Below are positions 1 to 8,138 of a stretch of 52,619 nucleotides of DNA, piece after piece. The stretch comes from Actinomycetes bacterium (lineage in GTDB: Bacteria > Actinomycetota > Acidimicrobiia > Acidimicrobiales > RAAP-2). Numbering within the stretch: the first letter of the stretch is position 1; every line of letters starts with the position of its first letter. Both the position numbers and the translations under genes were made by a program. The notes under the pieces were generated by a model. It saw only the letters and a program-made list of their open reading frames with translations. It did no database searches and was not told the origin of the DNA. The DNA is taken from assembly GCA_021820665.1 (NCBI GenBank), contig JAKADK010000003.1, positions 22,269-74,887 of the forward strand, written 5' to 3'.

Positions 1-252
1 CGCCTTCTACGGGTCGATGGGCGGTCATCCGCTGAACCAGCCGATCGTCGGGATTGCGGCCACGCCGGACGGGAAGGGCTACTGGGAGGTGGCCGCAGAC
101 GGCGGGATCTTCTCCTTCGGGGATGCCGCCTTCTACGGGTCGATGGGCGGTCATCCGCTGAACCAGCCGATCGTCGGGATTGCGGCCACGCCGGACGGGA
201 AGGGCTACTGGGAGGTGGCCGCAGACGGCGGGATCTTCTCCTTCGGGGATGC
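1..252. repeat. Two perfect 126-bp tandem repeats inside the repeat-protein gene
   Basis: Bases 1-126 and 127-252 appear identical over the full 126 bp, including third codon positions. A diverged partial third unit follows from 253. Identity at silent sites points to very recent duplication or gene conversion. The array continues left of the window. Confidence 0.9.
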
Positions 253-325
253 CCAGTTCTACGGGTCGATGGGGGGCACACCCCTCAACCGGCCGGTGGT
301 GGGCGCCGCTCCAGCGATGACATGA
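1..325 (+). CDS. C-terminal end of a 42-residue tandem-repeat protein (partial)
   Basis: The reading frame is already open at base 2, so the start lies left of the window. The visible part is two identical 42-residue units and a shorter, diverged third that ends the protein. Each unit reads roughly [20 protein letters not shown] followed by a [19 protein letters not shown] segment and IFSFGDA. I know such repeats from secreted or surface proteins of Acidimicrobiia, where they probably form beta-propeller-like blades; the fold and export are inference, because no signal peptide is in view. The last unit is cut short (ending near [10 protein letters not shown]), so it may be the natural C-terminus or a later truncation. 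Function unknown. Confidence 0.8.
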   Translation, partial: AFYGSMGGHPLNQPIVGIAATPDGKGYWEVAADGGIFSFGDAAFYGSMGGHPLNQPIVGIAATPDGKGYWEVAADGGIFSFGDAQFYGSMGGTPLNRPVVGAAPAMT

Positions 326-648
326 CCCATCCCGCAACAGTGGCTGACGCTGTCAGCCGGAGAGATTCCAGACCAGTTCGAAAGCCTGCACCGCCAGTTG
401 GTGGCGTAGCGACCCGGCAGGAAGGAGGGGCTGCCTCAGATCTCAATCGGCAGTTCCACATGCTGACCTACTGGATGTCCAGGCCGTCCCGCCTCGCAGC
501 ATTCCACCGGGCCGCGACCCTGTACCTTTCGTGGCGGTTCTATGCAGGCCATCCTGCGCTCTGCGACAGGTGCAATGAGCAGCACGCGGAGATGCCTGAA
601 GCCATGCGTCGCCGCGACGAGGCGAGGGTGGAAGCGCTAAGACTCTGA
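322..648 (+). CDS. Hypothetical 108-residue protein, possibly truncated by the adjacent IS
   Basis: The ATG overlaps the upstream stop codon (ATGA). The C-terminal half looks protein-like, with aromatic and charged residues and a CDRC pair ([20 protein letters not shown]). The N-terminal half has weaker codon bias. The stop codon lies just inside the probable left end of the neighbouring insertion element near 641, so the last residues may be encoded by element DNA. I do not recognise a family. It may also be chance open sequence in GC-rich DNA. Confidence 0.3.
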   Translation: MTHPATVADAVSRRDSRPVRKPAPPVGGVATRQEGGAASDLNRQFHMLTYWMSRPSRLAAFHRAATLYLSWRFYAGHPALCDRCNEQHAEMPEAMRRRDEARVEALRL

Positions 649-1599
649 GCGGATAGGAACCCATCCTGGTGACCATCGGTTCCGCTAGGCGGTGAGCAAG
701 AAGGTGACCGCCAGGGCCAACTGGGCCAGCCGATGCTTGATCTTGCGGTTGGTGTTGCGTCGAACGGCGCCGATGTTCGAGAGCCATGAGTTCGTGCGCT
801 GGACCGGCCAGCGCAGCCCCATGGGCAGCTTCTTGGTCGGAGCAGTGGACCCGCGCTTGCGCCGCTTGGCGATGACGGCGTCGTGGATCCCGAGTTCGCC
901 GAGTCGCTTCCGGGTGGCGTCGGAGTCCTGACCCCGGTCGAGCCAGATGGTCCAGATGTCGGCGTGCCGTCCCTGTTCGCTGGCGTTTACGAGGGTGCGC
1001 CCGAGAAGGATCGAGTCGTTGCGGTTGGCGTCGTCGATGGACCAGCGGAAGGGGACGCCCTTGGCGTCGGTGAGGATCGACCACTTCTATCCGAGCTTGG
1101 CCCGGTCGGTGGGGTTCTTGCCGGTCCCTCACCCCCAGCGGGGCTCTCGTGCGGCGATCTGTCGACTGCCCCCTTGGAGATGTCGAAGCCGATGATCTTG
1201 TCGTAGACGGCGATCGCCTCAGCGACGAGGGCGTCGAACACGCCGGCGGCGATCCACTCGTCACGGCGGGCCCTGACGGTGGTGTCGGACACCTTGTTCC
1301 CGCAGAGACGCTCGCAGCCCTCCCCGCTGGACCCGGTGACACCGGCATCACCTCGAAACAGTCCCCGTCGGGGATCCTCGGGCGGTGACACCCGAAGGGC
1401 CGGATCTCTGCATGGACGGGGAGCAGGATCTTGATAGCGGCGACGGCGGTATCGAAAACTTCGGGCTCGAGCGCGCGCATGATGTCGGGGTACCTCCACT
1501 TGGTTGTGGTTGGGTGGGACGGCACTCGGATCTCCTTGGGGCCACCCCTACGACCGGTGGATGGTCGCGGGCCCTCAGCAGGAAATGCTTGACAGAGTC
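641..1599. mobile_element. Possible extent of a decayed IS5-type insertion sequence
   Basis: The region brackets the broken transposase gene. GACTCTG at 641-647 is matched in inverted orientation by CAGAGTC at 1593-1599, the only candidate terminal inverted repeat I could find. The four bases before the left end (CTAA) fit the YTAR target preference of many IS5 elements. The right flank (GCGC) does not repeat them. A 7-bp match is weak, so the boundaries are tentative. Confidence 0.3.
685..1525 (-). pseudogene. IS5-family transposase, broken by two frameshifts and a stop
   Basis: Read on the minus strand, the N-terminus is WRYPDIMRALEPEVFDTAVAA then GCHRPRIPDGDCF. The frame shifts near 1345-1365 to KVSDTTVRARRDEWIAAGVF and IAVYDKIIGFDISKGAVDRS. 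It shifts again near 1125-1150 to NPTDRAKLG, where a TAG stop (1087-1089) interrupts before KWSILTDAKGVPFRWSIDDA. The frame then stays open through LDRGQDSDATRKRLGELGI, WPVQRTNSWLSNIGAVRRNT and KHRLAQLALAVTFLLTA to a stop at 685. These are the DDE-transposase landmarks of the IS5 family (ISs with DUF4096-like N-termini), including the catalytic D of LDRGQDSD. It cannot encode an active enzyme as written. The start at 1525 is a guess; the family often begins slightly further in. Confidence 0.85.
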
Positions 1600-2150
1600 G
1601 CGCCTACGTCCCTGTCCGCGAGGCCTCTTACCCGGAGCCCGACCTGGGAATCACCCGCGGCCTCATGGCCAGCCTGGTCAGGCGGATCCCGCACAAGATC
1701 GTCGTCGAGCTGGTTCTCAGGGGTGACGACATTGACGCCCCTCAACCCTGCACCACTGCGGGATCGTGAACGCGGTGACGACGCAACAGGAACTGATGCC
1801 GAAGGCGATGGCTCTGGCGGGCGGATTGCCCAGTACGACGGCGGCCGCAACGTGTTCCTGGAAGAGTGCATCGACCAGACGCTGCCCAAGGGTCCCGGCG
1901 AGGTCGCCGAGCGGACCCGTTGGCTGGGGAACCAGCTGCCGGGCAACCAGGTGCGCCTGGAGCGGGCGGGACTGCGGTCGTGATCGCCGCGGCGCGCTGC
2001 GCCCGCTGGTTGCCGCGCCGCGCTGATCGCCGCTCCGCTCGGATCGGTGCCGCGTCGCCAGGCGTCGGACCGCCCGGGGGGCGGCGGAGCCTCCGGTAGC
2101 CTGAGGGCGCGGCGCGACCCACGACAGGCGGCACCGGTCGACCGTGCCAT
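1600..2150. other. Stretch without a recognisable gene
   Basis: Several frames are open by chance, but none gives a family I know. One plus-strand frame around 1615-1755 reads ITRGLMASLVRRIPHKIVVE and looks slightly protein-like before stopping. It may be a remnant of a gene disrupted along with the IS. From about 1980 the sequence is low-complexity GC-rich spacer leading to the tRNA gene. Confidence 0.5.
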
Positions 2151-2223
2151 TCCGGGGTAGTTCAATCGGCAGAACGCCGGCCTTTGGAGCCGGATGTTGG
2201 AGGTTCGAGCCCTCCCCCCGGAG
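2151..2223 (+). tRNA. tRNA-Gln (anticodon UUG)
   Basis: The 7-bp acceptor stem TCCGGGG pairs with CCCCGGA. The anticodon stem CCGGC/GCCGG encloses loop CTTTGGA, giving anticodon TTG. The T-arm is GGAGG-TTCGAGC-CCTCC. The discriminator base is G, as usual for tRNA-Gln. CCA is not encoded. It is 73 nt and lies downstream of and convergent with typA. Confidence 0.95.
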
Positions 2224-2271
2224 CGCGGGATCCCGCCCGGTTGGCCGCGGTCACCTGACCGCCGGCTGCTC

Positions 2272-2401
2272 GACCGGCCACCGCAATCTGGCCACCCGAC
2301 CGGCCACCGCAACCTGGCCACCCGACCGGCCACCGCAACCTGGCCACCCGACCGGCCACCGCGACCTGACCGCTCGACTGGCCACCGCGACCTGACTGCC
2401 C
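2272..2401. repeat. Five-copy 26-bp tandem repeat between tRNA-Gln and typA
   Basis: Units start at 2272, 2298, 2324, 2350 and 2376. The core is GACCGGCCACCGCAACCTGG followed by CCACCC. The middle copies are nearly identical and the last (with GCGACCTGAC) has diverged. The array fills the gap between tRNA-Gln and the 3' end of the convergent typA gene. It could act as a structured terminator region, but no poly-T tract is seen. Confidence 0.85.
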
Positions 2402-2425
2402 GCTGGGCTGTCCCTGGTTGTCCCC

Positions 2426-4255
2426 TCAGGTGGCGTGACGGGCACGGCTGCGCTGGCGGCCCCGCACCTGCTGGTCGAGCACGACCTTCCGGAGCCGCAC
2501 GGCGGTCGGCGTGACCTCGACGCACTCGTCCTCGGCGATGAACTCGAGGGCCTGCTCCAGGGAGAGCAGGAGGGGAGGGGTGAGCCGTTCGAGCTCGTCG
2601 GCCGTCGAAGACCGCACGTTGGTGAGCTTCTTCTCCTTGGTGGGATTGACGTCCATCTCGTCGGAGCGGGCGTTCTCCCCGATGATCATCCCCTCGTAGA
2701 CCTCGGTGGCCGGTCCGACGAGGAGGGTGCCGCGCTCCTGGAGGTTCATGAGGGAGTAGGTGGTGGTGACGCCGAGCCGGTCGGCCACCATGGAGCCGTT
2801 CCGCTTCGTCTTCAGCTCGCCGTGCCACGGCTCCCACCCGTCGAAGACGTGATGGATGATGCCGGTGCCCCGCGTGTCGGTCAGGAACTCGGTCCGGAAC
2901 CCCACCAGCCCCCGGGCGGGTACCCGGTAGTCCATGCGCACCCACCCGGTGCCGTGGTTGACCATCTCCACCAGCGTGCCCTTCCGAAGGGCCATCAGCT
3001 GGGTGACGACGCCCAGGTACTCGTCGGGCACGTCGATGGCCACCCGCTCCATCGGCTCGTGGACCTTCCCGTCGATCTCCCGGGTGACCACCTGGGGCTT
3101 CCCCACGGTGAGCTCGAACCCTTCGCGCCGCATGGTCTCCACCAATACGGCGAGCTGGAGCTCGCCGCGACCCTGTACCTCCCAGGCATCCGGCCGTTCC
3201 GTGGGGGCGACGCGCAGCGACACGTTGCCCACCAGCTCGGCGTCGAGCCGGCCCTTCACCAGTCGGGCGGTCAGCTTCGTCCCGTCCCGACCGGCCAGCG
3301 GCGACGTGTTGATCCCGATGGTCATGGCCAGGCTGGGCTCGTCCACGGTGATGACGGGGAGCGGGCGGGGGTCGTCGGGATCGGTGAGGGTCTCCCCGAT
3401 GGTGATCTCGGCCATGCCCGCCACCGCCGCGATCTCCCCGGGGCCGGCCACCTGCGCGTCGACCCGCTCCAGCGCATCGGTGAGATAGAGCTCGGTGATG
3501 CGGGTGCGTTCGATCGTCCCGTCGATGCGGCACCACGCCACGGTGGCCCCCTTGCGGAGCTCGCCGTTGTGGACCCGGCAGATGGCCATCCTCCCCACGT
3601 AGGGCGAGGCGTCGAGGTTGGACACCATCGCCTGGAGCGGGGCGCCGTCCTCGTAGGTGGGGGCGGGGATCCGTTCGACGATGGCGTCGAACAGCGGGCC
3701 GAGGTCGGTGCCTTCCTCGCCCCGTACCGTCGACGCCCACCCGGCCCGGGCGTTGGCGAACAGGATGGGGAAGTCGATCTGGTGCTCGTCTGCCCCCAGG
3801 TCCAAGAAGAGCTCCTCCACCTCGGAGACCACGGCGTCGATCCGGGCGTCGGGGCGGTCGACCTTGTTCACCACCAAGACGACGGGGAGCCGGGACTCCA
3901 GCGCCTTGCGGAGCACGAAGCGGGTCTGGGGGAGCGGGCCCTCGGAGGCGTCCACGAGGAGCAGGACCCCGTCGACCATGGTGAGCCCCCGCTCGACCTC
4001 GCCCCCGAAGTCGGCATGGCCGGGCGTGTCGATGATGTTGATCTTCACCCCCCCGTAGCGCACGGCGGTGTTCTTCGCCAGGATGGTGATCCCCTTCTCC
4101 CGCTCGAGGTCGCCGGAGTCCATGACGCGGTCGGCAACCTCCTCGTTGGCCCGGAAGGCTCCCGTCTGCCACAGCATGGCGTCGACCAGCGTGGTCTTCC
4201 CGTGGTCGACGTGGGCCACGATCGCCACGTTGCGGATGTCGTCACGTGTGGGCAT
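2426..4255 (-). CDS. typA: Ribosome-associated GTPase TypA/BipA
   Basis: A 609-residue translational GTPase, the usual length of the family. G1 is AHVDHGKTT (residues 14-22), the switch region has GITILAKN, G3 is DTPGHADFGGEVERG and G4 is NKVDR. The EF-G-like domains III and V and the TypA-specific C-terminus follow (GTLLVGPATEVYEGMIIGEN, then DVNPTKEKKLTNVRSS). TypA binds the ribosome and acts in large-subunit assembly and stress adaptation in the cytoplasm. The ATG at 4255 starts MPTRDDIRNVAIVAH, the family's normal N-terminus. The frame is open far upstream, but that sequence is antisense to glmU and not TypA-like. It is divergent from glmU across a gap of about 210 bp. Confidence 0.97.
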   Translation of the reverse strand: MPTRDDIRNVAIVAHVDHGKTTLVDAMLWQTGAFRANEEVADRVMDSGDLEREKGITILAKNTAVRYGGVKINIIDTPGHADFGGEVERGLTMVDGVLLLVDASEGPLPQTRFVLRKALESRLPVVLVVNKVDRPDARIDAVVSEVEELFLDLGADEHQIDFPILFANARAGWASTVRGEEGTDLGPLFDAIVERIPAPTYEDGAPLQAMVSNLDASPYVGRMAICRVHNGELRKGATVAWCRIDGTIERTRITELYLTDALERVDAQVAGPGEIAAVAGMAEITIGETLTDPDDPRPLPVITVDEPSLAMTIGINTSPLAGRDGTKLTARLVKGRLDAELVGNVSLRVAPTERPDAWEVQGRGELQLAVLVETMRREGFELTVGKPQVVTREIDGKVHEPMERVAIDVPDEYLGVVTQLMALRKGTLVEMVNHGTGWVRMDYRVPARGLVGFRTEFLTDTRGTGIIHHVFDGWEPWHGELKTKRNGSMVADRLGVTTTYSLMNLQERGTLLVGPATEVYEGMIIGENARSDEMDVNPTKEKKLTNVRSSTADELERLTPPLLLSLEQALEFIAEDECVEVTPTAVRLRKVVLDQQVRGRQRSRARHAT

Positions 4256-4465
4256 GGAGTGGTCGGGTGCCTTTCGGGAGGAGACGGTACGGGACGGGTA
4301 GGGACGGCGGGACCGGGCGGTGCCCTGGGTGCCGTAGCGGAGAGGCCCGCCCGTCGGTTCTCCCGGCCGTCCGGTCGCGCGCTGGCGGGGCCAGGCTAGC
4401 GCTCGCCGTGCCCAGTTCCGGCAGGGTGCGCGCCTCGAGGCCGTGGGCGTGAGAAGAATGGGGCC

Positions 4466-5617
4466 ATGAGCGAGCGTCCACTCACCGCTGTCGTGCTGGC
4501 TGCCGGGGAGGGCACGCGCATGCGCTCCACCCGGCCCAAGCCCCTGCACCGGCTGTGCGGCCGGCCCATGGTGCTCCACGTGCTCGACGCCCTGGCCGAG
4601 CTTCCGTTGGCCCGGGTGGTGGTGGTCGTCGGCCACCGCGGCGAGTGGGTGACCAAGACGCTGGTCGAGCACGCCCCGCCGCACGTCGACATCGTCTTCG
4701 TCGAGCAGCTCGAGCAACGGGGGACCGGGGACGCCATGGTCGTGGCCCTGGGTGGTCTCCCCGACGAGGACGAGCGGGGGAGCGAGGGCGACGTCGTGGT
4801 GCTCCCCGGCGACACCCCGCTGCTCCGCCCGGCGACGCTCGCCGCTCTGGTCCGCCACCACCGCAGCACCGATGCCGCTGCCACGCTGCTCACCGCCGTG
4901 GTCGACGACCCGACCGGCTACGGGCGCGTGGTGCGAGGGCGCGACGATGCCGTCGCCCGGGTGGTGGAGCACGGCGACGCCACCGACGCCGAGCGCGAGG
5001 TGCGCGAGGTGAACACCTCGATCTACTGCTTCCGCCGGAGCGTCCTGGCACCGGCGCTTCGACGGCTCCGACCGGTGAACGCCCAGGGTGAGTACTACCT
5101 GACCGACGTCATCGGGGTGCTCCACGACGCCGGGCACCGGGTGGTCTCGTTGGCCGTGGACGACACCATGGAGGTGGCCGGAGTGAACGACCGGGCGCAG
5201 CTCGCCGTGGCCGAGGCCGAGCTGCGCGACCGGATCAACGAGCGCTGGATGCGTCGGGGGGTGACGATGTGGGATCCCGAGCGGACCTACATCGACGCCG
5301 ACGCGGAACTGGCTCCCGACGCGACGCTCCTTCCCGGCGTGATCCTCCAGGGCGCGTGCCGAGTCGGCGAGCACGCCGAGATCGGGCCCAACTGCCATCT
5401 GGTCGACACCGTCGTCGGCGATGCGGCCGTGGTGTCGAGCACCGTGGCCCGGCGGGCCGAGATCGGGGCGGGCGCCCTTGTCGGACCGTTCGTCTCCCTC
5501 GTCCCCGGCGAGGCGGTGCCGCCCGGCGCCCGGAGAGGCCCCGGACATGCGGCAGCGTCCGGGCCCGGCGGTCCTGTCGGGTCTGCCGGGTGGGACGGAG
5601 GGACGCTGGCGCGGTAG
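4466..5617 (+). CDS. glmU: GlmU-type UDP-GlcNAc pyrophosphorylase with truncated acetyltransferase domain
   Basis: The N-terminal uridylyltransferase domain is intact: LAAGEGTRM at 11-19, RPKPLHRLCGRPM, QRGTGDAM, LPGDTPLL, and NTSIYCFRR with EYYLTDV. It would make UDP-GlcNAc from GlcNAc-1-P and UTP for cell-wall synthesis. The left-handed beta-helix starts near residue 270 (YIDADAELAPDATLLPGVIL) but stops at GPFVSLVPGEAVPPGARRGP and a low-complexity tail. At 383 residues it is about 70-100 shorter than usual. In E. coli numbering the acetyltransferase residues Lys351, His363, Tyr366, Asn377 and Lys392 all fall in the missing part, and the LRPG arginine is valine. No lost C-terminus appears in other frames, and prs starts 10 bp later. 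Acetylation of GlcN-1-P must be done elsewhere if the sequence is correct. Confidence 0.9.
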   Translation: MSERPLTAVVLAAGEGTRMRSTRPKPLHRLCGRPMVLHVLDALAELPLARVVVVVGHRGEWVTKTLVEHAPPHVDIVFVEQLEQRGTGDAMVVALGGLPDEDERGSEGDVVVLPGDTPLLRPATLAALVRHHRSTDAAATLLTAVVDDPTGYGRVVRGRDDAVARVVEHGDATDAEREVREVNTSIYCFRRSVLAPALRRLRPVNAQGEYYLTDVIGVLHDAGHRVVSLAVDDTMEVAGVNDRAQLAVAEAELRDRINERWMRRGVTMWDPERTYIDADAELAPDATLLPGVILQGACRVGEHAEIGPNCHLVDTVVGDAAVVSSTVARRAEIGAGALVGPFVSLVPGEAVPPGARRGPGHAAASGPGGPVGSAGWDGGTLAR

Positions 5618-5627
5618 CGTCAGGTCA

Positions 5628-6599
5628 ATGGAGTTCACCCCACGCCGGCGCCTGGAGCTGGTCTCCGGTCGTTCCCATCCCGAGCTCGCACAGGAGATCG
5701 CCGCCCAGCTGGGAGTGGAGATGGGTGAGGCGAACCTCCGCGAGTTCGCCAACGGCGAGATCCACTGCCGCTATGCCAACTCCATCCGCGGCAGCGACGT
5801 GTTCATCGTGCAGACCCACTGCGGTCCGGTGAATGACTCGCTGATGGAGCACCTGATCATGATCGACGCCGCCAAACGGGCCTCGGCCAAGCGGATCACC
5901 GCCGTGTGCCCGTACTACGGCTACTCCCGCCAGGACCGGAAGGCCACTGGCCGGGAGCCGATCACGGCGAAGCTCGTGGCCGACATGCTGTCGGTGGCAG
6001 GTGCGGACCGGGTGGTGAGCGTCGACCTCCACTCCGGCCAGATCCAGGGCTTCTTCGACGTCCCCTTCGACCACCTCACCGCCGCGCCGGTCCTGGTCGA
6101 CTACCTGCGGGCCGAGGGAACCTCGGACCTGGTGGTGGTGGCCCCGGACGCCGGGCGGGTGAAGGTGGCCGAGCGCTTCAGCCAGCACCTGGGTGCCGAC
6201 CTGGCCGTCGTCCACAAGCGCCGGCCGCGGGGCGTGGTCAATCAGGTCGAGGCGCTCCACGTGGTGGGCGACGTCGAGGGCCGCCGGTGCGTGCTGATCG
6301 ACGACATGATCGACACTGCCGGGACGATCGTCGCCGCCGCCGACCTCCTGGCGGCCAGGGGTGCCGCCGACGTGTGGTGCATGGCCACCCACGCCGTCCT
6401 GTCCGATCCGGCGGTCGATCGGCTGAAGAACTCGGCGTTGACGAAGGTGGTGGTCACCAACACCCTCCCGATCCCCCCGGAGCGGCACTTCGACAAACTG
6501 GAGGTCCTCTCGGTGGCCAAGCTCATCTCCGACGCCATCGACGCCGTCTTCGAGGACTCCTCGGTGTCGGAGATCTTCGGCGGCGAGAACCTGGCCTGA
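5628..6599 (+). CDS. prs: Ribose-phosphate pyrophosphokinase (PRPP synthetase)
   Basis: A class I PRPP synthetase of 323 residues, a normal length. It makes PRPP from ribose 5-phosphate and ATP for nucleotide, His and Trp synthesis. Visible motifs are the N-terminal FANGEIHCRYANSIRG, the ATP-site segment PYYGYSRQDRK, the metal-binding VSVDLHSGQIQGFF, the flexible-loop region VVVAPDAGRVKVAE and the PRPP loop VLIDDMIDTAGTI. The ATG at 5628 gives MEFTPRRRLELVSGRSHPEL. The frame is open further left, but only in sequence that overlaps glmU and has no homology. The glmU-prs order with a 10-bp gap is the classic actinobacterial and Firmicute arrangement and suggests co-transcription. Confidence 0.97.
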   Translation: MEFTPRRRLELVSGRSHPELAQEIAAQLGVEMGEANLREFANGEIHCRYANSIRGSDVFIVQTHCGPVNDSLMEHLIMIDAAKRASAKRITAVCPYYGYSRQDRKATGREPITAKLVADMLSVAGADRVVSVDLHSGQIQGFFDVPFDHLTAAPVLVDYLRAEGTSDLVVVAPDAGRVKVAERFSQHLGADLAVVHKRRPRGVVNQVEALHVVGDVEGRRCVLIDDMIDTAGTIVAAADLLAARGAADVWCMATHAVLSDPAVDRLKNSALTKVVVTNTLPIPPERHFDKLEVLSVAKLISDAIDAVFEDSSVSEIFGGENLA

Positions 6600-6856
6600 G
6601 CCTGGCCGTCGCCTCGTCGTCCCCACCGCCGTCCCGGGGTGCCGCCGTCGTGGCTCCCTGACGGTCCTCGGGAGGAGCCGGCACGTCGCGTCCACCGGTG
6701 GCGCAGGTGCGTGGCGTTGGCCAGCGGCGGTCCCGGGCGTCTATCCTGGGCAGCCGCTCGCATCGGTGCCCGCCGCTGCGGGTGGCGATCCGGTGGCCGT
6801 GTGGACGCCATCGGTTCTTCACCCTGTTCCGAGAGCCACCTCTGAGGAGTCCCCCC

Positions 6857-7477
6857 ATGCCCGAGATGACACTGGTCGCCGAGCCCGGCCGCACGATCGG
6901 CACCCGCCCCGCCCGCCGCCTCCGGGCGGAGGGCAAGATCCCCGGGATCGTCTACGGGCACGGTGCCGATCCGGTGCCCGTCGCCGTCGTGGCCCGCGAG
7001 TTCCGCGCCGCCATGTCCGGGGAGGCGGGCCTGAACACGCTGTTGTCCCTCGACATCGGGGGGAAGAGCTTCCTCGCCCTGGCCCGGGACATCCAGCGTC
7101 ACCCGGTGAAGGGCGTCGTCACCCACGTCGACTTCCAGATCGTCAGCCGGGACGAGGTGATCGCCGCCGAGGTCTCGATCGTGCTGGTCGGGGAGCCGGT
7201 GGAGGTCCACCACGGCGACGGCGTCGTGGAGCAGCAGCTGTTCACGCTCCCGATCAAGGCGGTGCCGTCGGCCATTCCGTCCGCCCTCGAGCTGGACATC
7301 TCCGGCCTCGTCATCGGGGGATCGCTGAAGGTCTCCGACATCCCGTTGCCGAAGGGAGCGGAGATCGACATCGATCCCGACACGTTCGTGGTCACCGGCC
7401 TGCCGCCGAGGGTCGGCACCACTGAGGAGGAGACGGCAGCGGTCGAGGCGGCGAGCGCGCCGGCCGACGAGGGGTAG
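6857..7477 (+). CDS. rplY: 50S ribosomal protein L25/general stress protein Ctc
   Basis: A 206-residue long-form L25 (CTC type). The N-terminal 5S rRNA-binding domain (about residues 1-95) includes RLRAEGKIPGIVYGHGADPV, IGGKSFLALARDIQRHPVKG and VTHVDFQIV. The C-terminal TL5-like domain (about 100-190) includes AVPSAIPSALELDISGL and a short acidic tail (EEETAAVEAASAPADEG). It binds 5S rRNA in the large subunit. AGGAG at 6845-6849 lies 7 bases before the chosen ATG. Upstream frame-open sequence has no L25 similarity. Confidence 0.96.
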   Translation: MPEMTLVAEPGRTIGTRPARRLRAEGKIPGIVYGHGADPVPVAVVAREFRAAMSGEAGLNTLLSLDIGGKSFLALARDIQRHPVKGVVTHVDFQIVSRDEVIAAEVSIVLVGEPVEVHHGDGVVEQQLFTLPIKAVPSAIPSALELDISGLVIGGSLKVSDIPLPKGAEIDIDPDTFVVTGLPPRVGTTEEETAAVEAASAPADEG

Positions 7478-7519
7478 GACCTGCCCGCGCCCCGAAGGGG
7501 GACCCCGGCGGACCTCCTG

Positions 7520-8098
7520 GTGGTCGGGCTGGGCAACCCGGGCCGGGAGTACGAGGGGACCCGCCACAACGTGGGTGCCGACGCCGTGCGGGTCCTGGCC
7601 CGTCGTCACGGGGGCGTCCTGTCGGGGGATCGGCGCCTCACCGCCGAGTGCGCCACCGTCACGGTGGGAGGGCGGCGCGTGCTCCTGGCCGTCCCCCGCA
7701 CCTACATGAACGACTCGGGGGTCGCCGTGGGCGCGTTGGTGCGCCGGGCCGGCCTGGAGGCGGACGGGTCGGACGGGCTGCCGTCCCTGGTGGTCGTCCA
7801 CGACGAGCTCGACCTTCCGCCGGGGCGCGTGAAGGTCAAGGTCGGCGGCGGTAACGCCGGCCACAATGGTCTGCGCTCCCTCGAGCAGCACCTCCACACG
7901 AGCGGGTACGTCCGGGTCCGGATCGGGATCGGGAAGCCGCCGGGCCGCATGTCGGGGGCGGCGTACGTGCTGCGCCGCCCGTCGCCGGCCGACCAGGAGG
8001 TGCTCGGCGGCGCCGTGGAGACGGCGGCGGACGCCGTGGAGCGCATCGTGGCAGCCGGGGTGGAGCGGGCCATGAACGAGGTGAACACCGGCGCCTGA
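7520..8098 (+). CDS. pth: Peptidyl-tRNA hydrolase
   Basis: Pth releases peptides from prematurely dropped peptidyl-tRNAs. The catalytic landmarks are VGLGNPGREYEGTRHNVG (Asn and His), YMNDSG and VVVHDELDLPPG with its Asp, followed by GGGNAGHNGLRS. It is about 192 residues and follows rplY, as in many bacteria. The start is uncertain. GTG 7520 puts Met directly at the VGLGNP strand, whereas homologues have a few residues before it. The same frame is open back to the rplY stop at 7475-7477, but with no ATG, GTG or TTG in between. CTG codons at 7481 and 7517 are the only other options. CTG 7481 would follow GAGGGG at good spacing. Confidence 0.93.
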   Translation: MVGLGNPGREYEGTRHNVGADAVRVLARRHGGVLSGDRRLTAECATVTVGGRRVLLAVPRTYMNDSGVAVGALVRRAGLEADGSDGLPSLVVVHDELDLPPGRVKVKVGGGNAGHNGLRSLEQHLHTSGYVRVRIGIGKPPGRMSGAAYVLRRPSPADQEVLGGAVETAADAVERIVAAGVERAMNEVNTGA

Positions 8099-8138
8099 CC
8101 GTGCCGGCGGAGGGGACCCGACCGGTAGCCTGACGTCG

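Noticed and set aside
443..1525. One long 360-residue minus-strand gene
   Set aside because: Only its first part matches transposase. The rest is an out-of-frame Arg/Pro-rich shadow of the true transposase frames.
5421..5627. Frameshifted remainder of GlmU or an N-terminal extension of PRPP synthetase
   Set aside because: Neither alternative frame shows hexapeptide repeats, and PRPP synthetases begin at the residues encoded from 5628.
4256..5752. N-terminal extension of TypA
   Set aside because: The minus-strand frame is open but antisense to glmU and lacks family similarity; TypA begins normally at MPTRDDIRN.
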